Assembly: GCA_019918135.1 (NCBI GenBank)
Contig: WBZZ01001682.1
Coordinates: forward strand, 63,501 to 127,500
Direction: 5' to 3'
Source: Paulinella micropora
Taxonomy: Eukaryota > Cercozoa > Imbricatea > Euglyphida > Paulinellidae
Length of the DNA: 64,000 nucleotides
Of this stretch, positions 43,128-52,495 are shown piece by piece; within the stretch, counting starts at the first letter, position 1; every line of letters starts with the position of its first letter. The notes beneath the pieces were generated by a model. The model saw only the letters and a list, made by a program, of their open reading frames with translations. It was not told where the DNA came from and did not search any database. A program made the position numbers and the translations under genes.

Positions 43128-44369
43128 ATGAAAAACAAAGGCAACAAAGACAAAACTCGTCCAATACGAAGAGAGGATAGAAAGCAAGCGGAGCAAGATT
43201 ACAAAGAATGGAAAGAAAACCGAGAAGAGTGGGAGCGAAAACACCCAGACGATGCTTCAATAGAAGCACAGGTAGGCGACGAACACAAGATGCTTGTGCC
43301 ACGAATAGGTGATGACCCCCGAAGTGTAGAAAGATTTGTTAATGCTATTATTAGAAGTATTCAAGAGATAATTATGAGCCCCAGACTTAACAGATTACTT
43401 AACCTTGCTACAGGTGTTGGGCGATATGGTGTGAGAAGGATAGCATGGGGACAGATATTGAGATTAATTGCCAACAATCCACAACTACGTGTAATGAATG
43501 TTGGATTACTTGGAAGAAGAAGAGCAGATGCTCTCAATACCTTTTTGCTGGCACTAGCAAGAAATGAAGTGCCAGAGGGTTTGCCTCCTCCTAATCCTCG
43601 TTTAATCGCGAGCGGACAGCAAAGAATAGGTGATTATGTATTAAGAGAATATGCGAGCAGATTAGCCACTGGAATAATGTCTTTAAATGCGTGGGGCGCA
43701 TTTAAAACAGGAGTAGAGACTATGACGGTTCTCGGTCTTGGAAAAGCACTTGGAGAAATATATAGAACATGGTCTGCTCAACCAGATGCTCTCATTAAGT
43801 TGGAAGAAGAACGAATTCATACCGAGGGAAGTAATTATAATGGTGGGGGCACACGAGTGGAAAGCCGTCTCCAATTAGAAGATAGAACTCGCGGTAAGTT
43901 TCCTTACATTCCCCCAGCAGATGCTTTGGACTTAGTTGCTTTTGAACACGATTTATTGTATGCTACTGGCGACAAGAATGTCCAAGACTTTGCAGATAAA
44001 CGATACTTTGAAAGAATTACCAATATGAGTGATTATCTAACGAGTAATGGTTTGGCTACGGCCGAAGTTGCCAAGAGTATTTTTGACAATTACAACTCAA
44101 GGTTTTCAAAAGCGGATATATCTAGAATGGCCTTGGAAGCACAGGGAAGGGTACGTGGCGGAGTATCTTTTTGGGATGCGATGAAGTTTTGGAAAACTAT
44201 CAAAACCACTCCTCCAGATGCGAACTATAATGGATTTATAGGTGATGTAGATAAAACGTTAATGTCCATGATTGGGGTTATGAAAAATGTAGGCAGTTTT
44301 GATAAGGATGCCACATTTAAAGTAAATAAAGTGGTAAATCCTGCTACATTTAATAAGAAAAAGATATAA
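43128..44369 (+). CDS. PLA2-like (parvovirus VP1-type) protein
   Basis: It has 413 codons. A charged N-terminal 60 residues precede helical sequence. About residues 228-295 read NYNGGGTRVESRL ... IPPADALDLVAFEHDLLYAT ... DFADKRYF, the phospholipase A2-like pattern of parvovirus VP1u and some virophage/PLV proteins: a Gly-rich calcium loop, D-x3-F-x-H-D-x2-Y with catalytic His-Asp, and a later A-D. The calcium loop is altered (N-Y-N-G-G-G-T instead of Y-x-G-P-G-x), so activity is uncertain. The usual role is breaching a membrane during entry. Confidence 0.6.
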   Translation: MKNKGNKDKTRPIRREDRKQAEQDYKEWKENREEWERKHPDDASIEAQVGDEHKMLVPRIGDDPRSVERFVNAIIRSIQEIIMSPRLNRLLNLATGVGRYGVRRIAWGQILRLIANNPQLRVMNVGLLGRRRADALNTFLLALARNEVPEGLPPPNPRLIASGQQRIGDYVLREYASRLATGIMSLNAWGAFKTGVETMTVLGLGKALGEIYRTWSAQPDALIKLEEERIHTEGSNYNGGGTRVESRLQLEDRTRGKFPYIPPADALDLVAFEHDLLYATGDKNVQDFADKRYFERITNMSDYLTSNGLATAEVAKSIFDNYNSRFSKADISRMALEAQGRVRGGVSFWDAMKFWKTIKTTPPDANYNGFIGDVDKTLMSMIGVMKNVGSFDKDATFKVNKVVNPATFNKKKI

Positions 44370-44407
44370 ATCTTAGTGTTGAAGTCCCGATCGCATACTC
44401 AGACGAT

Positions 44408-45499
44408 ATGGTAGTAGCACCCAATTTTGATTTAATCGGACTGGGCAATAACTTAACTATACTTGATGATAAAGGTGCCCAAAAGAGGTACTTAGAGGGA
44501 TTTGTTAAATCGTTGAAAGAGAAAACTGGAAAGAAAATTAAACTTTCTAATTATGACGATCCAAAAGTTGGATGGGAAGAGGCCATTAAACAGGCACTAA
44601 ATCAAGGTGCTAGTATATCAGACGTAGCAGATGCGGATGATATTTTGGATAAGAGAATTTACGAAGAAATGCGGGGTAAATTAACTCCAGACCAAATGAA
44701 GCAATTGGAGGATTTAGAATTGAAGGATAGTCAAGTTGAAAAAACTAATCCACCGCAAGCAACACCCGCACCACCGCAAACTATGCCACCGCAAACTATG
44801 CCACCGCAAACTCAACCACCAGCACCGCAAACTATGCCAGCACCCGCACCATTGCCAGTGCCACTAGTGCCAAGAACAGGCGGATTTGTTGAAGAACCAG
44901 TCCAACCGCCACAGACTGATATAAAAGAAGACCCAGATAATGCAACAATTAACTCCCAAATGGTTGATAGTATGAGAAGTATTGACCAATTGGTTGATAA
45001 GATTATGGGAAAATCCCCCGCCGATGAAAGAGAAGATTTGATGGCACTTATTCGTTTTCTAATGCCAAACGACCAAAAATGGTGGAATTGGCACTTCGCA
45101 AACAACCCACTTATTAAAGGCAACGAACTAAGACGCGATCGTATGCTGGCAACTAAAAATGATTTTGAATTGTTAGATAACACAATCTACAACAATACAA
45201 ACAACAATTTTATGCTTAATAGATACAATAGAGCAGTTATTCAACAACGAATGAGAGAGACACGAGAATTACCAAAAATGAAACGAAAACTGACCAGAAA
45301 CTTCCCCGCTGAAATCCCGCGACAAGTTCAAACTCGTCCAGAAAGAAATGATTTTAAACCGCTCGTCAATCCTCCAAGTAATTATGCTTTTGGTAGTCCT
45401 TACACTCCTTATTTCTATAATTACGCTTCACCACCCCAACCCTTCGGTGCCGAATATGATAATTATAGATACAATCCAAACTATTTTCAAAACCTATAA
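44408..45499 (+). CDS. Virion-associated hypothetical protein with PPQTMPPQT linker
   Basis: It has 363 codons from the ATG at 44408. Residues 1-110 are globular (DDPKVGWEEAIKQALNQGAS). Residues 115-155 are a Pro/Gln/Thr repeat (PPQTMPPQTMPPQTQPP). Residues 190-300 are helical with WWNWHFANNPL. The tail is Tyr/Asn/Pro-rich (YTPYFYNYASPPQPF). Such tails are typical of virion surface or internal linking proteins. The family is unknown. The 17-mer palindrome follows immediately, ahead of the ATPase. Confidence 0.5.
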   Translation: MVVAPNFDLIGLGNNLTILDDKGAQKRYLEGFVKSLKEKTGKKIKLSNYDDPKVGWEEAIKQALNQGASISDVADADDILDKRIYEEMRGKLTPDQMKQLEDLELKDSQVEKTNPPQATPAPPQTMPPQTMPPQTQPPAPQTMPAPAPLPVPLVPRTGGFVEEPVQPPQTDIKEDPDNATINSQMVDSMRSIDQLVDKIMGKSPADEREDLMALIRFLMPNDQKWWNWHFANNPLIKGNELRRDRMLATKNDFELLDNTIYNNTNNNFMLNRYNRAVIQQRMRETRELPKMKRKLTRNFPAEIPRQVQTRPERNDFKPLVNPPSNYAFGSPYTPYFYNYASPPQPFGAEYDNYRYNPNYFQNL

Positions 45500-45507
45500 T
45501 ATAGTAT

Positions 45508-45524
45508 ATCTTATAATATAAGAT
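45508..45524. promoter_or_regulatory. Palindrome ATCTTATAATATAAGAT, copy 2
   Basis: It lies 6 bp before the ATG at 45530 of the packaging ATPase. Same arms as copies 1 and 3 with A instead of T in the centre. Confidence 0.65.
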
Positions 45525-45529
45525 TGGAT

Positions 45530-46429
45530 GCCGAGGTCTATACATAAAGGATTAATAGCCAACAAGTTGCCACGAAAAACACTTTTGAAGCAAAATCTGG
45601 AGAAGACCAACATAGAAAAGCACACGAGGAATTTACTATTGACAGGCCGGTAATAACAGAAATAGAAAACAAGAAGCCCCCTAAATTTCATAACGACTTA
45701 GAAATACAACCAATTAAAACACAAAGAGATAGTGTCAAACTGCTTCCTATTCAAGAAGAAGGAATATTGCCAGCAATGGGGACTATGGTTATATGCGCCA
45801 GCACTGGCGGAGGTAAATCAGTTATGATTTGTAATCTACTTGCAAAAAAGAACATGTTGAAAGGGTTTTATGATAGAATAGTCGTATTTTGCTTAAGCCC
45901 GTGCCAGATTTTGGAAGACACTCTCAAGTTAAAAAAAGAAGACATAATCAAAGAGGATAAGCCTGAGTTAATGAGAGACATATTAACTAAACAAAAAGAA
46001 CTGATTAAGACGAAAGGTTTTAAGAAAGCACCAAAGATATTATTGTTATTGGATGACATCGCACAAAGTAAGACTTTTCTTAAGTCAGAAGTGCTCACCG
46101 AGTTGTTTTTCGCTTCAACACATGCTAAGGTGTCAGTCTGGGTAGCAACACAGAGTTATACACAACTCCCACGAAGAATAAGAATTAATTGCCATTGGAT
46201 GATTATTTTTAATGGAGTAAGGCGGAGCGAACTTGACAGACTGGCAGATGAATACGAAAGTCCTTTTCTCACCAAAAAAGAATTTTACAATATGGTTAAA
46301 TATGCTACGGCAGAACCTTATTCGTTTCTAGCAATTAATAATACGGCTAGTGATAGAACGACCCAGTTTAGAAAGAATTTCTCTACAATATTACGACTAA
46401 ACAAGGACAGAGATATGACCAATTTATAA
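45530..46429 (+). CDS. A32/FtsK-HerA-type genome-packaging ATPase, one likely indel
   Basis: Packages viral DNA. The catalytic part (45767-46429) is intact: Walker A CASTGGGKSVM, Walker B KILLLLDDIAQ, and the sensor segment HAKVSVWVATQSYTQLPRRIR characteristic of PLV/virophage/NCLDV ATPases. Upstream, in the same frame, protein-like sequence extends back to about 45,588 (FEAKSGEDQHRKAHEEF). A good start MPRSIHKGLIANKLPRK at 45530 is in another frame, with the switch at the A-run CGAAAAACAC (about 45,583). A single missing A would explain it, either a real mutation or a sequencing error. The start at 45767 or later would lack the usual N-terminal strand. Confidence 0.75.
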
Positions 46430-46472
46430 ACTAATTCAATTAAAACGTTTTTTTGTTTCATAATAATATAAT

Positions 46473-47048
46473 ATGTCAGCACAGAAACTATATGCGACCC
46501 CTTATCATCAAGCAATGTCAATTTGGTATAAAGAAAATGGACAAGGCAAACTCACAACAATTCGTAAGGGAACACCCGAACATGTGGCAATCAAAAAAAT
46601 AGAAGAGGGTATTAAGAGTGGTAAGATTAAAAGTCTAATCCGTCCAAAAGCACCTAGGGTAAAGAAAACACTTAACGAACCTATCGCCAGCGGGCAACCA
46701 GACCAAGTGCCAGACGAAGCATTGAAAAGAAAGGCGCCAGACATAGCATCGGCAAATAATTCAACTCCCGAACCAAATGCGAAACCAGTTGAAATGTCTC
46801 CAGCATCTAAGGTTGAACATTCTTTACCCAAATCTGTCAATCCAACTCCTGTTTCTGTGCCAACAAAAACTACCACAACACCAGCAAGCAAGATAGAAGC
46901 AATAGAAGATGCTTCTAAGGAAACTCCACCACCACCTAAGGAAGTTGCGCAAACTAATGACATTGATATAAATCAAGCCATAGCGGATTTAAAGAAAACG
47001 AATGAGGAAAGAATTACGCACCAGAATTTACAAATCATGAAAAAATAA
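46473..47048 (+). CDS. Hypothetical protein with conserved head and disordered tail
   Basis: It has 191 codons from the ATG at 46473. Residues 1-55 (YATPYHQAMSIWYKENGQGK ... YHQA head) look globular. The rest is Pro/Ser/Thr/Lys-rich and probably disordered, ending in a short helix (INQAIADLKKTNEERITHQ). Similar heads occur in my memory of PLV proteins without function. It lies between ATPase and MCP, in the virion module. Confidence 0.5.
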   Translation: MSAQKLYATPYHQAMSIWYKENGQGKLTTIRKGTPEHVAIKKIEEGIKSGKIKSLIRPKAPRVKKTLNEPIASGQPDQVPDEALKRKAPDIASANNSTPEPNAKPVEMSPASKVEHSLPKSVNPTPVSVPTKTTTTPASKIEAIEDASKETPPPPKEVAQTNDIDINQAIADLKKTNEERITHQNLQIMKK

Positions 47049-47112
47049 TTAATGCTAATTGATAAAATATATTTTAAAGTTAATTTAAATTAAATTAACT
47101 TACATATATATA

Positions 47113-47511
47113 ATGATTAAAAACACGTATGCCTCCAATAGATTGTCTAACGAGTTTATTAACAAACTCAACGAAGGAAACCGACCCGCGAGTGATGGTT
47201 TTCAACTAAATCAGTTTGAATTATGGAGTAGTCATGGTGCTCCATTAGTTAATCAACCATTAACCGAATTTGGCGACCTTGTCCCGCATGAGAAGAGCAC
47301 CATCCAAAACACATTAACTGACATTTCTGATAGCAAAGAAAAAGGGGATGTTGTTGATTTGGACACCGCTGTTAGCAGTTTGGCTTATTTGAAGAAAGCG
47401 GTTCAAAATGCTGAGGCAAGAGAGTTTCAATTGACTTCACCACAAGATGCGAGACTTGACAATATACAGAATTCAGTTGATATTATTAAACAATCCGTTT
47501 CAGGTGAATAA
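47113..47511 (+). CDS. Small hypothetical protein before the MCP
   Basis: It has 132 codons from the ATG at 47113. It begins with a helix (SNRLSNEFINKLNEGN), has an FELWSSHGAPLVNQPLTEFG strand region and ends with helices (SLAYLKKAVQNAEAREF). There is no Cys. It is preceded by TTACATATATATA. By position it may be a minor capsid or cementing protein. Confidence 0.5.
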   Translation: MIKNTYASNRLSNEFINKLNEGNRPASDGFQLNQFELWSSHGAPLVNQPLTEFGDLVPHEKSTIQNTLTDISDSKEKGDVVDLDTAVSSLAYLKKAVQNAEAREFQLTSPQDARLDNIQNSVDIIKQSVSGE

Positions 47512-47588
47512 ATAATTATTTTTAATTTCTATTATTTTTTTATTAGTATAATAAGCAGTGTAATTTCTACAACCACAACAACAACAAA

Positions 47589-49001
47589 ATGGAAGGAAAG
47601 GATAGTAAAAACACGGAGGAGTTGATGACCCTCAACAACCTCAGGTATGAGTTGCCAGCAAATCTGGCGCTCACTGAGCAGGGGAGTATCTTTAAGAAGA
47701 ACTTCTCTGACCAGCAGACTTATACCAGTTCGTCGGGGACTGAAATGATTTTTACACTACAGGCGAGCACTGATTTTGTTTATGGAAAAAATTGTTATTT
47801 AACATTTGATGTTAAGGCAGACGGTTTGGACACTAAAGCAGATAACGATTGTGCCATTGGCTTCCTAAATACTCCAGCAACTGCTATTTTTGAAAGATTT
47901 TTGTTGGAAAGTAAGGATGGTAGCGAACTTGAACGAATTGAAGATTTGAACAAGATGGTGCGAAATATTCTCCCGTGGCATTATCCTTATGATTATCGTC
48001 GGCATGCACAGATGGCTGGACAGAGAGAAAGTCTTGATGTTAATGCTAATGTTACTGATCAAGTTATACTTGATTTTGCCGTCAATACTCCAAGTGCCGT
48101 GGTCACTGGTAATTATTTGAAAGTTTGTATTCCTCTCCATTACTTCTCGGGAGTGTTTAATGAAGAAACTCTCATTCCTCCCTCTCTGATTAGTGGTATG
48201 AGGCTTCGTTTGACATTTGCCCCGCCACAGGAAGCATTTGCTATTATTGGATCTGCCACTGGTGGGGTTCCCTCTGAGTTTAGTGGAACTGCTTTGACTT
48301 ACACCATATCAAATCCAGTTGTAATGCTGGAGACATTCTCTCTTGCTCCCGCTGTCCAGAGAAATATTATGGAACAGATGGGAAGCAAGGATGGGCTCCC
48401 ATACACTTATGAAACATATTACAACCAAAAGGCGAACCCGGGGACATCGGATGATTTTAATCTTCAAGTGAATAAAGCAGTTGCTCGTGCTCAGTGCTTG
48501 TATATCGTAACTCAAAATGTGCTTGCTGACAATGCTAGCATTGATAACCTTGGAACTGCTATAATGCCTTATAAACAATATCAATGCCGTATTGGTGATT
48601 GGTATGCTCCACAACAGAAGATGGAACTTGGAGGAAGCACCGACACGGTTGCTGCTGTTAGAAGAGGATGTGCGGAGTTGTATATTAACAATCTACAAGC
48701 GACTATGGGTATCCGTGATGCTTATATGTGTTCATCTGTTTCTCTTGAAAACTTTCGTAAATATTATGCCCCCTCTGGCTCTACTGACACAGATAATAAC
48801 GGAGGATTTGCTACCATTATCCAGACACTCAATCAGTCGCCTCACATTGGAGCATCTGGTCTAGCAGTTAATAACTCACGAACTGCTGAAGTCACTCTTC
48901 GTTATGCGGCCGATTATAATGCTACTCGCGCCATTACTGCTTGGTTGAAATATGTTAAAGTCGCATCTATCTACCCCAGTAGATGCGTCGTAAAACAATG
49001 A
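47589..49001 (+). CDS. MCP: Major capsid protein, double jelly-roll, PLV type
   Basis: It has 470 codons and is intact. N-terminal MTLNNLRYELPANLALTEQG leads into the first jelly roll (TEMIFTLQASTDFVYGKNCYL, FERFLLESKDGSELERI). A helical lid with HYPYDYRRHAQMAGQRESL and the strand LKVCIPLHYFSGVFNEETLIPPSL end the first roll; RLRLTFAPPQEAF follows. The second roll runs through ETYYNQKANPGTSDDFN to ITAWLKYVKVASIYPSRCV. The pattern [IV]-P-L-x2-[FY]-S-G-x-F followed by I-P-P is characteristic of PLV/PgVV-type capsids. About 470 residues is within the usual size. It differs strongly from the MCP of the GC-rich provirus, so the two viruses are not recent copies of each other. Confidence 0.85.
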   Translation: MEGKDSKNTEELMTLNNLRYELPANLALTEQGSIFKKNFSDQQTYTSSSGTEMIFTLQASTDFVYGKNCYLTFDVKADGLDTKADNDCAIGFLNTPATAIFERFLLESKDGSELERIEDLNKMVRNILPWHYPYDYRRHAQMAGQRESLDVNANVTDQVILDFAVNTPSAVVTGNYLKVCIPLHYFSGVFNEETLIPPSLISGMRLRLTFAPPQEAFAIIGSATGGVPSEFSGTALTYTISNPVVMLETFSLAPAVQRNIMEQMGSKDGLPYTYETYYNQKANPGTSDDFNLQVNKAVARAQCLYIVTQNVLADNASIDNLGTAIMPYKQYQCRIGDWYAPQQKMELGGSTDTVAAVRRGCAELYINNLQATMGIRDAYMCSSVSLENFRKYYAPSGSTDTDNNGGFATIIQTLNQSPHIGASGLAVNNSRTAEVTLRYAADYNATRAITAWLKYVKVASIYPSRCVVKQ

Positions 49002-49108
49002 TTAAATGTAAGCCTTATTTATTTAAAATCTCTCTTAGTATGTGTAGTTTAAACAAAAAAGATAAAAATAACCATATAAACATATCGCAATATACAACAT
49101 AATACAAT

Positions 49109-49780
49109 ATGCCACGGGTTGGAAATTGTCAAAATGGGAAAATCTATGCTATTAGGTCTCACCAAACAGATAAAATTTACATAGGAAGCACCACACAAGA
49201 ATTGTCTGCTCGTATGTCGGATCATCGCCATAATTTTAAACTCTGGGAAAAGGACGAAAAAAAATATAAATATACTTCCAGTTTTGAAATAATCAAACAC
49301 GAAGACGCTTATATTGAACTTTTGGAACACTACCCGTGCGAGACTTCCGATCAACTTAATAAAAGAGAAGGCGAATATATAAGGGAAAACAAGTGTGTAA
49401 ATAAAAGAATATCTGGCAGGAGTGTGAATGAATGGCATAAAGACAATTCTGAATATGTAAAGCAACACAAACGAGAATATAATGAACGAAACAAAGAACA
49501 TCTGGCCAAAAAGAAAAAAGAATATCGTGAGAAAAATCCACAAATAGACGAAAATTATAGATGGAACAATAAAGCCAAAATAGCAGAAAGAGATAGATTA
49601 TATCGTGAAAAAAACAAGGAATATCTAAACCAATTATCACGAGAAAGAGGGTCTGTTAGAGTGCAATGTAAATGTGGTGATTTTTCAAGAAAGGATAGTA
49701 TTTCTAAACATAGAAAAACCAAAACTCACAAAAGAAACATGGAGGCACTTCCAATTGGTCTATTCGTATTTGGCCTATAA
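49109..49780 (+). CDS. Second GIY-YIG endonuclease with C-terminal zinc finger
   Basis: It has 223 codons from the ATG at 49109. GKIYAIRS ... KIYIGSTTQELSARMSDHR gives the GIY-YIG core with the catalytic Arg; the Glu is in LNKREGEYIREN. A Y-x-E-[RK]-N-K-E-x-[LY] repeat linker (residues 110-185) and a C-x-C-x10-H-x5-H finger (VQCKCGDFSRKDSISKHRKT) follow. It has the same architecture as the gene at 33,451 but diverged sequence. It interrupts the capsid gene cluster, as homing-type genes often do. Confidence 0.8.
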   Translation: MPRVGNCQNGKIYAIRSHQTDKIYIGSTTQELSARMSDHRHNFKLWEKDEKKYKYTSSFEIIKHEDAYIELLEHYPCETSDQLNKREGEYIRENKCVNKRISGRSVNEWHKDNSEYVKQHKREYNERNKEHLAKKKKEYREKNPQIDENYRWNNKAKIAERDRLYREKNKEYLNQLSRERGSVRVQCKCGDFSRKDSISKHRKTKTHKRNMEALPIGLFVFGL

Positions 49781-49821
49781 ATTTAATTTAATTAGAATAA
49801 TATTTTTTGCTATATATAGCA

Positions 49822-50619
49822 ATGTCATTTACGATCTCTAACTTAGAAGATGAAAAACGCACGAGAAAAAATTTCCTCCTTCGTGTTTCGTCAAGCGATA
49901 AAACAGAATCCAAATCCGCTTCTACTCACAATGGCCGTTTCGTCGTTGATTTACCAGCAACTGGTCGTAATATTGATATAATCAGTGCTTATGTCGTTAA
50001 AAGTATCTCTATTCCAAATGTTTTCCCAAACATACCGAGTTATGCCAACACTCTCACATTGATTAAAACAACTGAATCGGCTACAAAAACGGCAATCGTA
50101 ACAGCAAATCAATACACCATTGATACATTTATTACCGCTCTTCAAACTGCGATTAATTCAGCAATTACCCCTAACTCCGTAGTTATAACTTTGAACTCCG
50201 TTAATAAATTGAATTTCGCTTTCACTGGTGATACGTATGCTTTTGATTATGATAATAGCACGATTAGCGATAAGATAGGACTAACTGCTGATATCTCTGC
50301 CTCGGCGAGTAGCACAATGCAATCCATAGTCAATCTAATCGGTGAAACGGCCGTTTATGTCCATAGCCGTGCTTTAAATCAGTCTGGTTTGGTGGAAGCA
50401 AATGGTAATTTCTCCGTGGTCGGTAAATGTAATCTAGATAAACCATATGGAGTCCAGTGCTACTTTGAGAGTTCTAATGATGTCGCCGATTATGTGCCAT
50501 TTAATACAACAAAAAGTTTAAGGTCTATTGATATTGTCATTAGAAATGCGGGCGGTGAAGTTTTGGAGGTTCCTTTGAACTTTGAGGTTTCAATTCTTCT
50601 CAAAGTCTATCATGCTTAA
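49822..50619 (+). CDS. Penton-like minor capsid protein
   Basis: It has 265 codons from the ATG at 49822, right after GCTATATATAGCA (itself a palindrome). GRFVVDLPATGRNIDIISAY then VFPNIPSYANTL near the N-terminus and LRSIDIVIRNAGGEVLEVPL near the C-terminus (D-[IV]-x-[IL]-R-[ND]-x2-G) are marks of single-jelly-roll PLV pentons. The equivalent in the GC-rich provirus is at 19,909-20,711. Intact. Confidence 0.65.
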   Translation: MSFTISNLEDEKRTRKNFLLRVSSSDKTESKSASTHNGRFVVDLPATGRNIDIISAYVVKSISIPNVFPNIPSYANTLTLIKTTESATKTAIVTANQYTIDTFITALQTAINSAITPNSVVITLNSVNKLNFAFTGDTYAFDYDNSTISDKIGLTADISASASSTMQSIVNLIGETAVYVHSRALNQSGLVEANGNFSVVGKCNLDKPYGVQCYFESSNDVADYVPFNTTKSLRSIDIVIRNAGGEVLEVPLNFEVSILLKVYHA

Positions 50620-50665
50620 TCCTATCGGTTTATTTACATTTGGACTATAATTTCCCTTATTATAT

Positions 50666-50938
50666 ATGATATTTTTGGACAATATAGATAAATTGTTTAA
50701 GTTGATAACGGCTGTCAACGAGTGCCGTTTGAAACAAAAAAAAGATATAATCCCGTGCGGGACTAATATGGATCAGTTTTATCGGTATTTAAGGAAATAC
50801 CATGCACCAATTGTTGAGGAAATGACAAAAAAAACAAATATTAACAATCTAGCAGTAGAGATAGAAAAAAGTTTGAAAGCCTGTATTTTTGAAAGTGTGT
50901 ATTTTTTTTTGTTTAAATCTGGTCTTCCAGCCAGTTAA
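50666..50938 (+). CDS. Small helical hypothetical protein
   Basis: It has 90 codons from the ATG at 50666 (MIFLDNIDKLFKLITAVNECR). It is helical, with an IIPCGTNMDQFYRYLRKY middle and a hydrophobic Phe-rich end (VYFFLFKSG). It overlaps the 3' end of the following minus-strand gene by 26 nt. The family is unknown. Confidence 0.45.
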   Translation: MIFLDNIDKLFKLITAVNECRLKQKKDIIPCGTNMDQFYRYLRKYHAPIVEEMTKKTNINNLAVEIEKSLKACIFESVYFFLFKSGLPAS

Positions 50939-52144
50939 GGCTTACATAAATACTCGCCGTTCCACCGCTTGTATTTTGTGCGGATATAGTAAATGTCTTG
51001 CCTGACCCTATCTTAATATTATATTGAGACAAATCAATGTATATAGATGAACCACCAGACAACACATATGTAAATATCACACTTCCACCCGTTCTTGTTG
51101 TCCCCGCAGTATCAACCTCTGCTAACGATGTGTTTGTATCGTAATTTGAATAAGAAGGTGTTCCTCCTAATGTGGTATTAAGAATAATTCTCGCAATACA
51201 TGTTTTAGTATCAGAATTGCTAATACACAAATTCTCAAAGTAGATTATGTTGTAGTTTGTTTTGCTGTTGAATGTGGCGCGGTTTCTAATGGTAAATATG
51301 GCATTCTCAGTTGCTCCTATAGTTTTTACATTGTCATACGAGTTTGTTATAGCAATAGTTCTGTCAATAACCCCCTCAACCGCCAAAAACATGCTAGCCG
51401 TTTTCATAACAACGGATTGAAGGCTTGACGAATATGCCTTCGCATAAATAGCAAATGCCGCCTGATCTAATGATGGAGTAGTAGCAGTGCTCGCGTATTT
51501 AATCGCATGAATTACTTCCATTCGTCCAGTGCGGGGATTTTCAATTTTGAACGTAATTTGACCACTGCCCAGATATTGAACAACGATTTCAAACACATTC
51601 AATTTGGTAAAATCAATCGCGGGGAAGTTTCCCGTATTATTACATTTATCAACATTCCACGCATATTGACTAACTACATTTTCTACGCTTCCCGCCGTTC
51701 TTACAACGGACATTCCCAAACTTGATTGTCTAAAACATAAATTGTCTGCTGGCGTGCCTATGCCAATATCGCAATTGAAAGTATCTGCCGCGAGTGTCGT
51801 TGGAAATAATGCGGAAAATCTAGCAACCAAGCCCATGCCACTTCTATATTTTGCTCTTTCAATAGTCGTAATCTGTGCGGTTGAATTACCTGAGGCCGAT
51901 GTGGTCAAAACCGCCATTGAATTAGCAGTTGATACCACCCCGCCGTTGGTTTCTGTTTGTCAAAGAACCGCGTATTGATACCATATGTAAATACATTTTG
52001 CAATACTGGCGATAAAGTGGCCGTTCGCAATTCTCCGAAGGCCGTTGTTGGTAAAGCATCTTTAATATTATCTATTGATAAAGAAGATGATGACGATGTA
52101 GATGATGACGATGGAGTGTTCGTGCTTTGAACAAAAAGGTTCAT
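50913..52144 (-). CDS. Spike-like structural protein (TIGATE family), one frameshift
   Basis: The N-terminal frame starts at the ATG at 52144: MNLFVQSTN, a Ser run, then TTAFGELRTATLSPVLQNVF and RFFD. The frame switches near 51,950 and continues for 330 codons through FEIVVQYLGSGQITF, TIGATENAIFTIRN (about 51,290-51,330) and the C-terminus ASIYVSLNWLEDQI. Each of these segments has a counterpart in order in the protein at 18,697-19,842 of the GC-rich provirus, which proves that both frames belong to one gene. It is beta-rich with Thr/Ser, likely on the virion surface. The frameshift is the only clear defect in the structural genes of this element besides the ATPase lead. Confidence 0.65.
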
Positions 52145-52189
52145 TCTATATCATAATATGTAAGTCTTTTTTTTTTCAAAAATAGACTA

Positions 52190-52206
52190 ATCTTATATTA
52201 TAAGAT
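52190..52206. promoter_or_regulatory. Palindrome ATCTTATATTATAAGAT, copy 3
   Basis: Identical to copy 1 (38048-38064). It lies in the divergent gap between the genes starting at 52144 and 52220, 14 bp before the latter. Confidence 0.65.
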
Positions 52207-52219
52207 ATTTATATAAATC

Positions 52220-52495
52220 ATGTCAATAATAATACACGAATTGCCCGCGGATATCGTTGGCCACATAAGAACATTTGTTTATGCAGAAATGCCCCTGCCG
52301 AAATATACAGAAGAATTTTGTAATATATGCGGTTTGTCTCGCACATTCCGGTCGCATCCTCCGATTATAGCAGGCAATTTCTATGGTGTGGATAGTATTG
52401 AGTTTTTCACAATCTGCTCCATTAAATGCTACAGGCGGGAGTCTAATCTTAGACTAAAATATGGAGAGCCCCCATTGATTGTGGTTAAGTATTAG
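52220..52495 (+). CDS. F-box-like / zinc-finger small protein
   Basis: It has 91 codons. Residues 5-20 (IHELPADIVGHIRTFVYAE) match the L-P-x-[DE]-[IV] helix of F-box-like motifs. Residues 33-75 have FCNICGLSRTF ... ICSIKCYRRESNLR, a C-x2-C ... C-x4-C set for one zinc. An F-box would link it to host ubiquitin ligases (inference). Its stop (TAG) overlaps the 3' end of the recombinase gene by 11 nt. The gene at 16,993-17,631 in the other virus has a similar short helix. Confidence 0.45.
   Translation: MSIIIHELPADIVGHIRTFVYAEMPLPKYTEEFCNICGLSRTFRSHPPIIAGNFYGVDSIEFFTICSIKCYRRESNLRLKYGEPPLIVVKY

Noticed and set aside
50913-52144. Programmed frameshift in the spike-like gene
   Set aside because: No slippery heptamer or pseudoknot is evident at the switch; a single-base mutation or read error is simpler.
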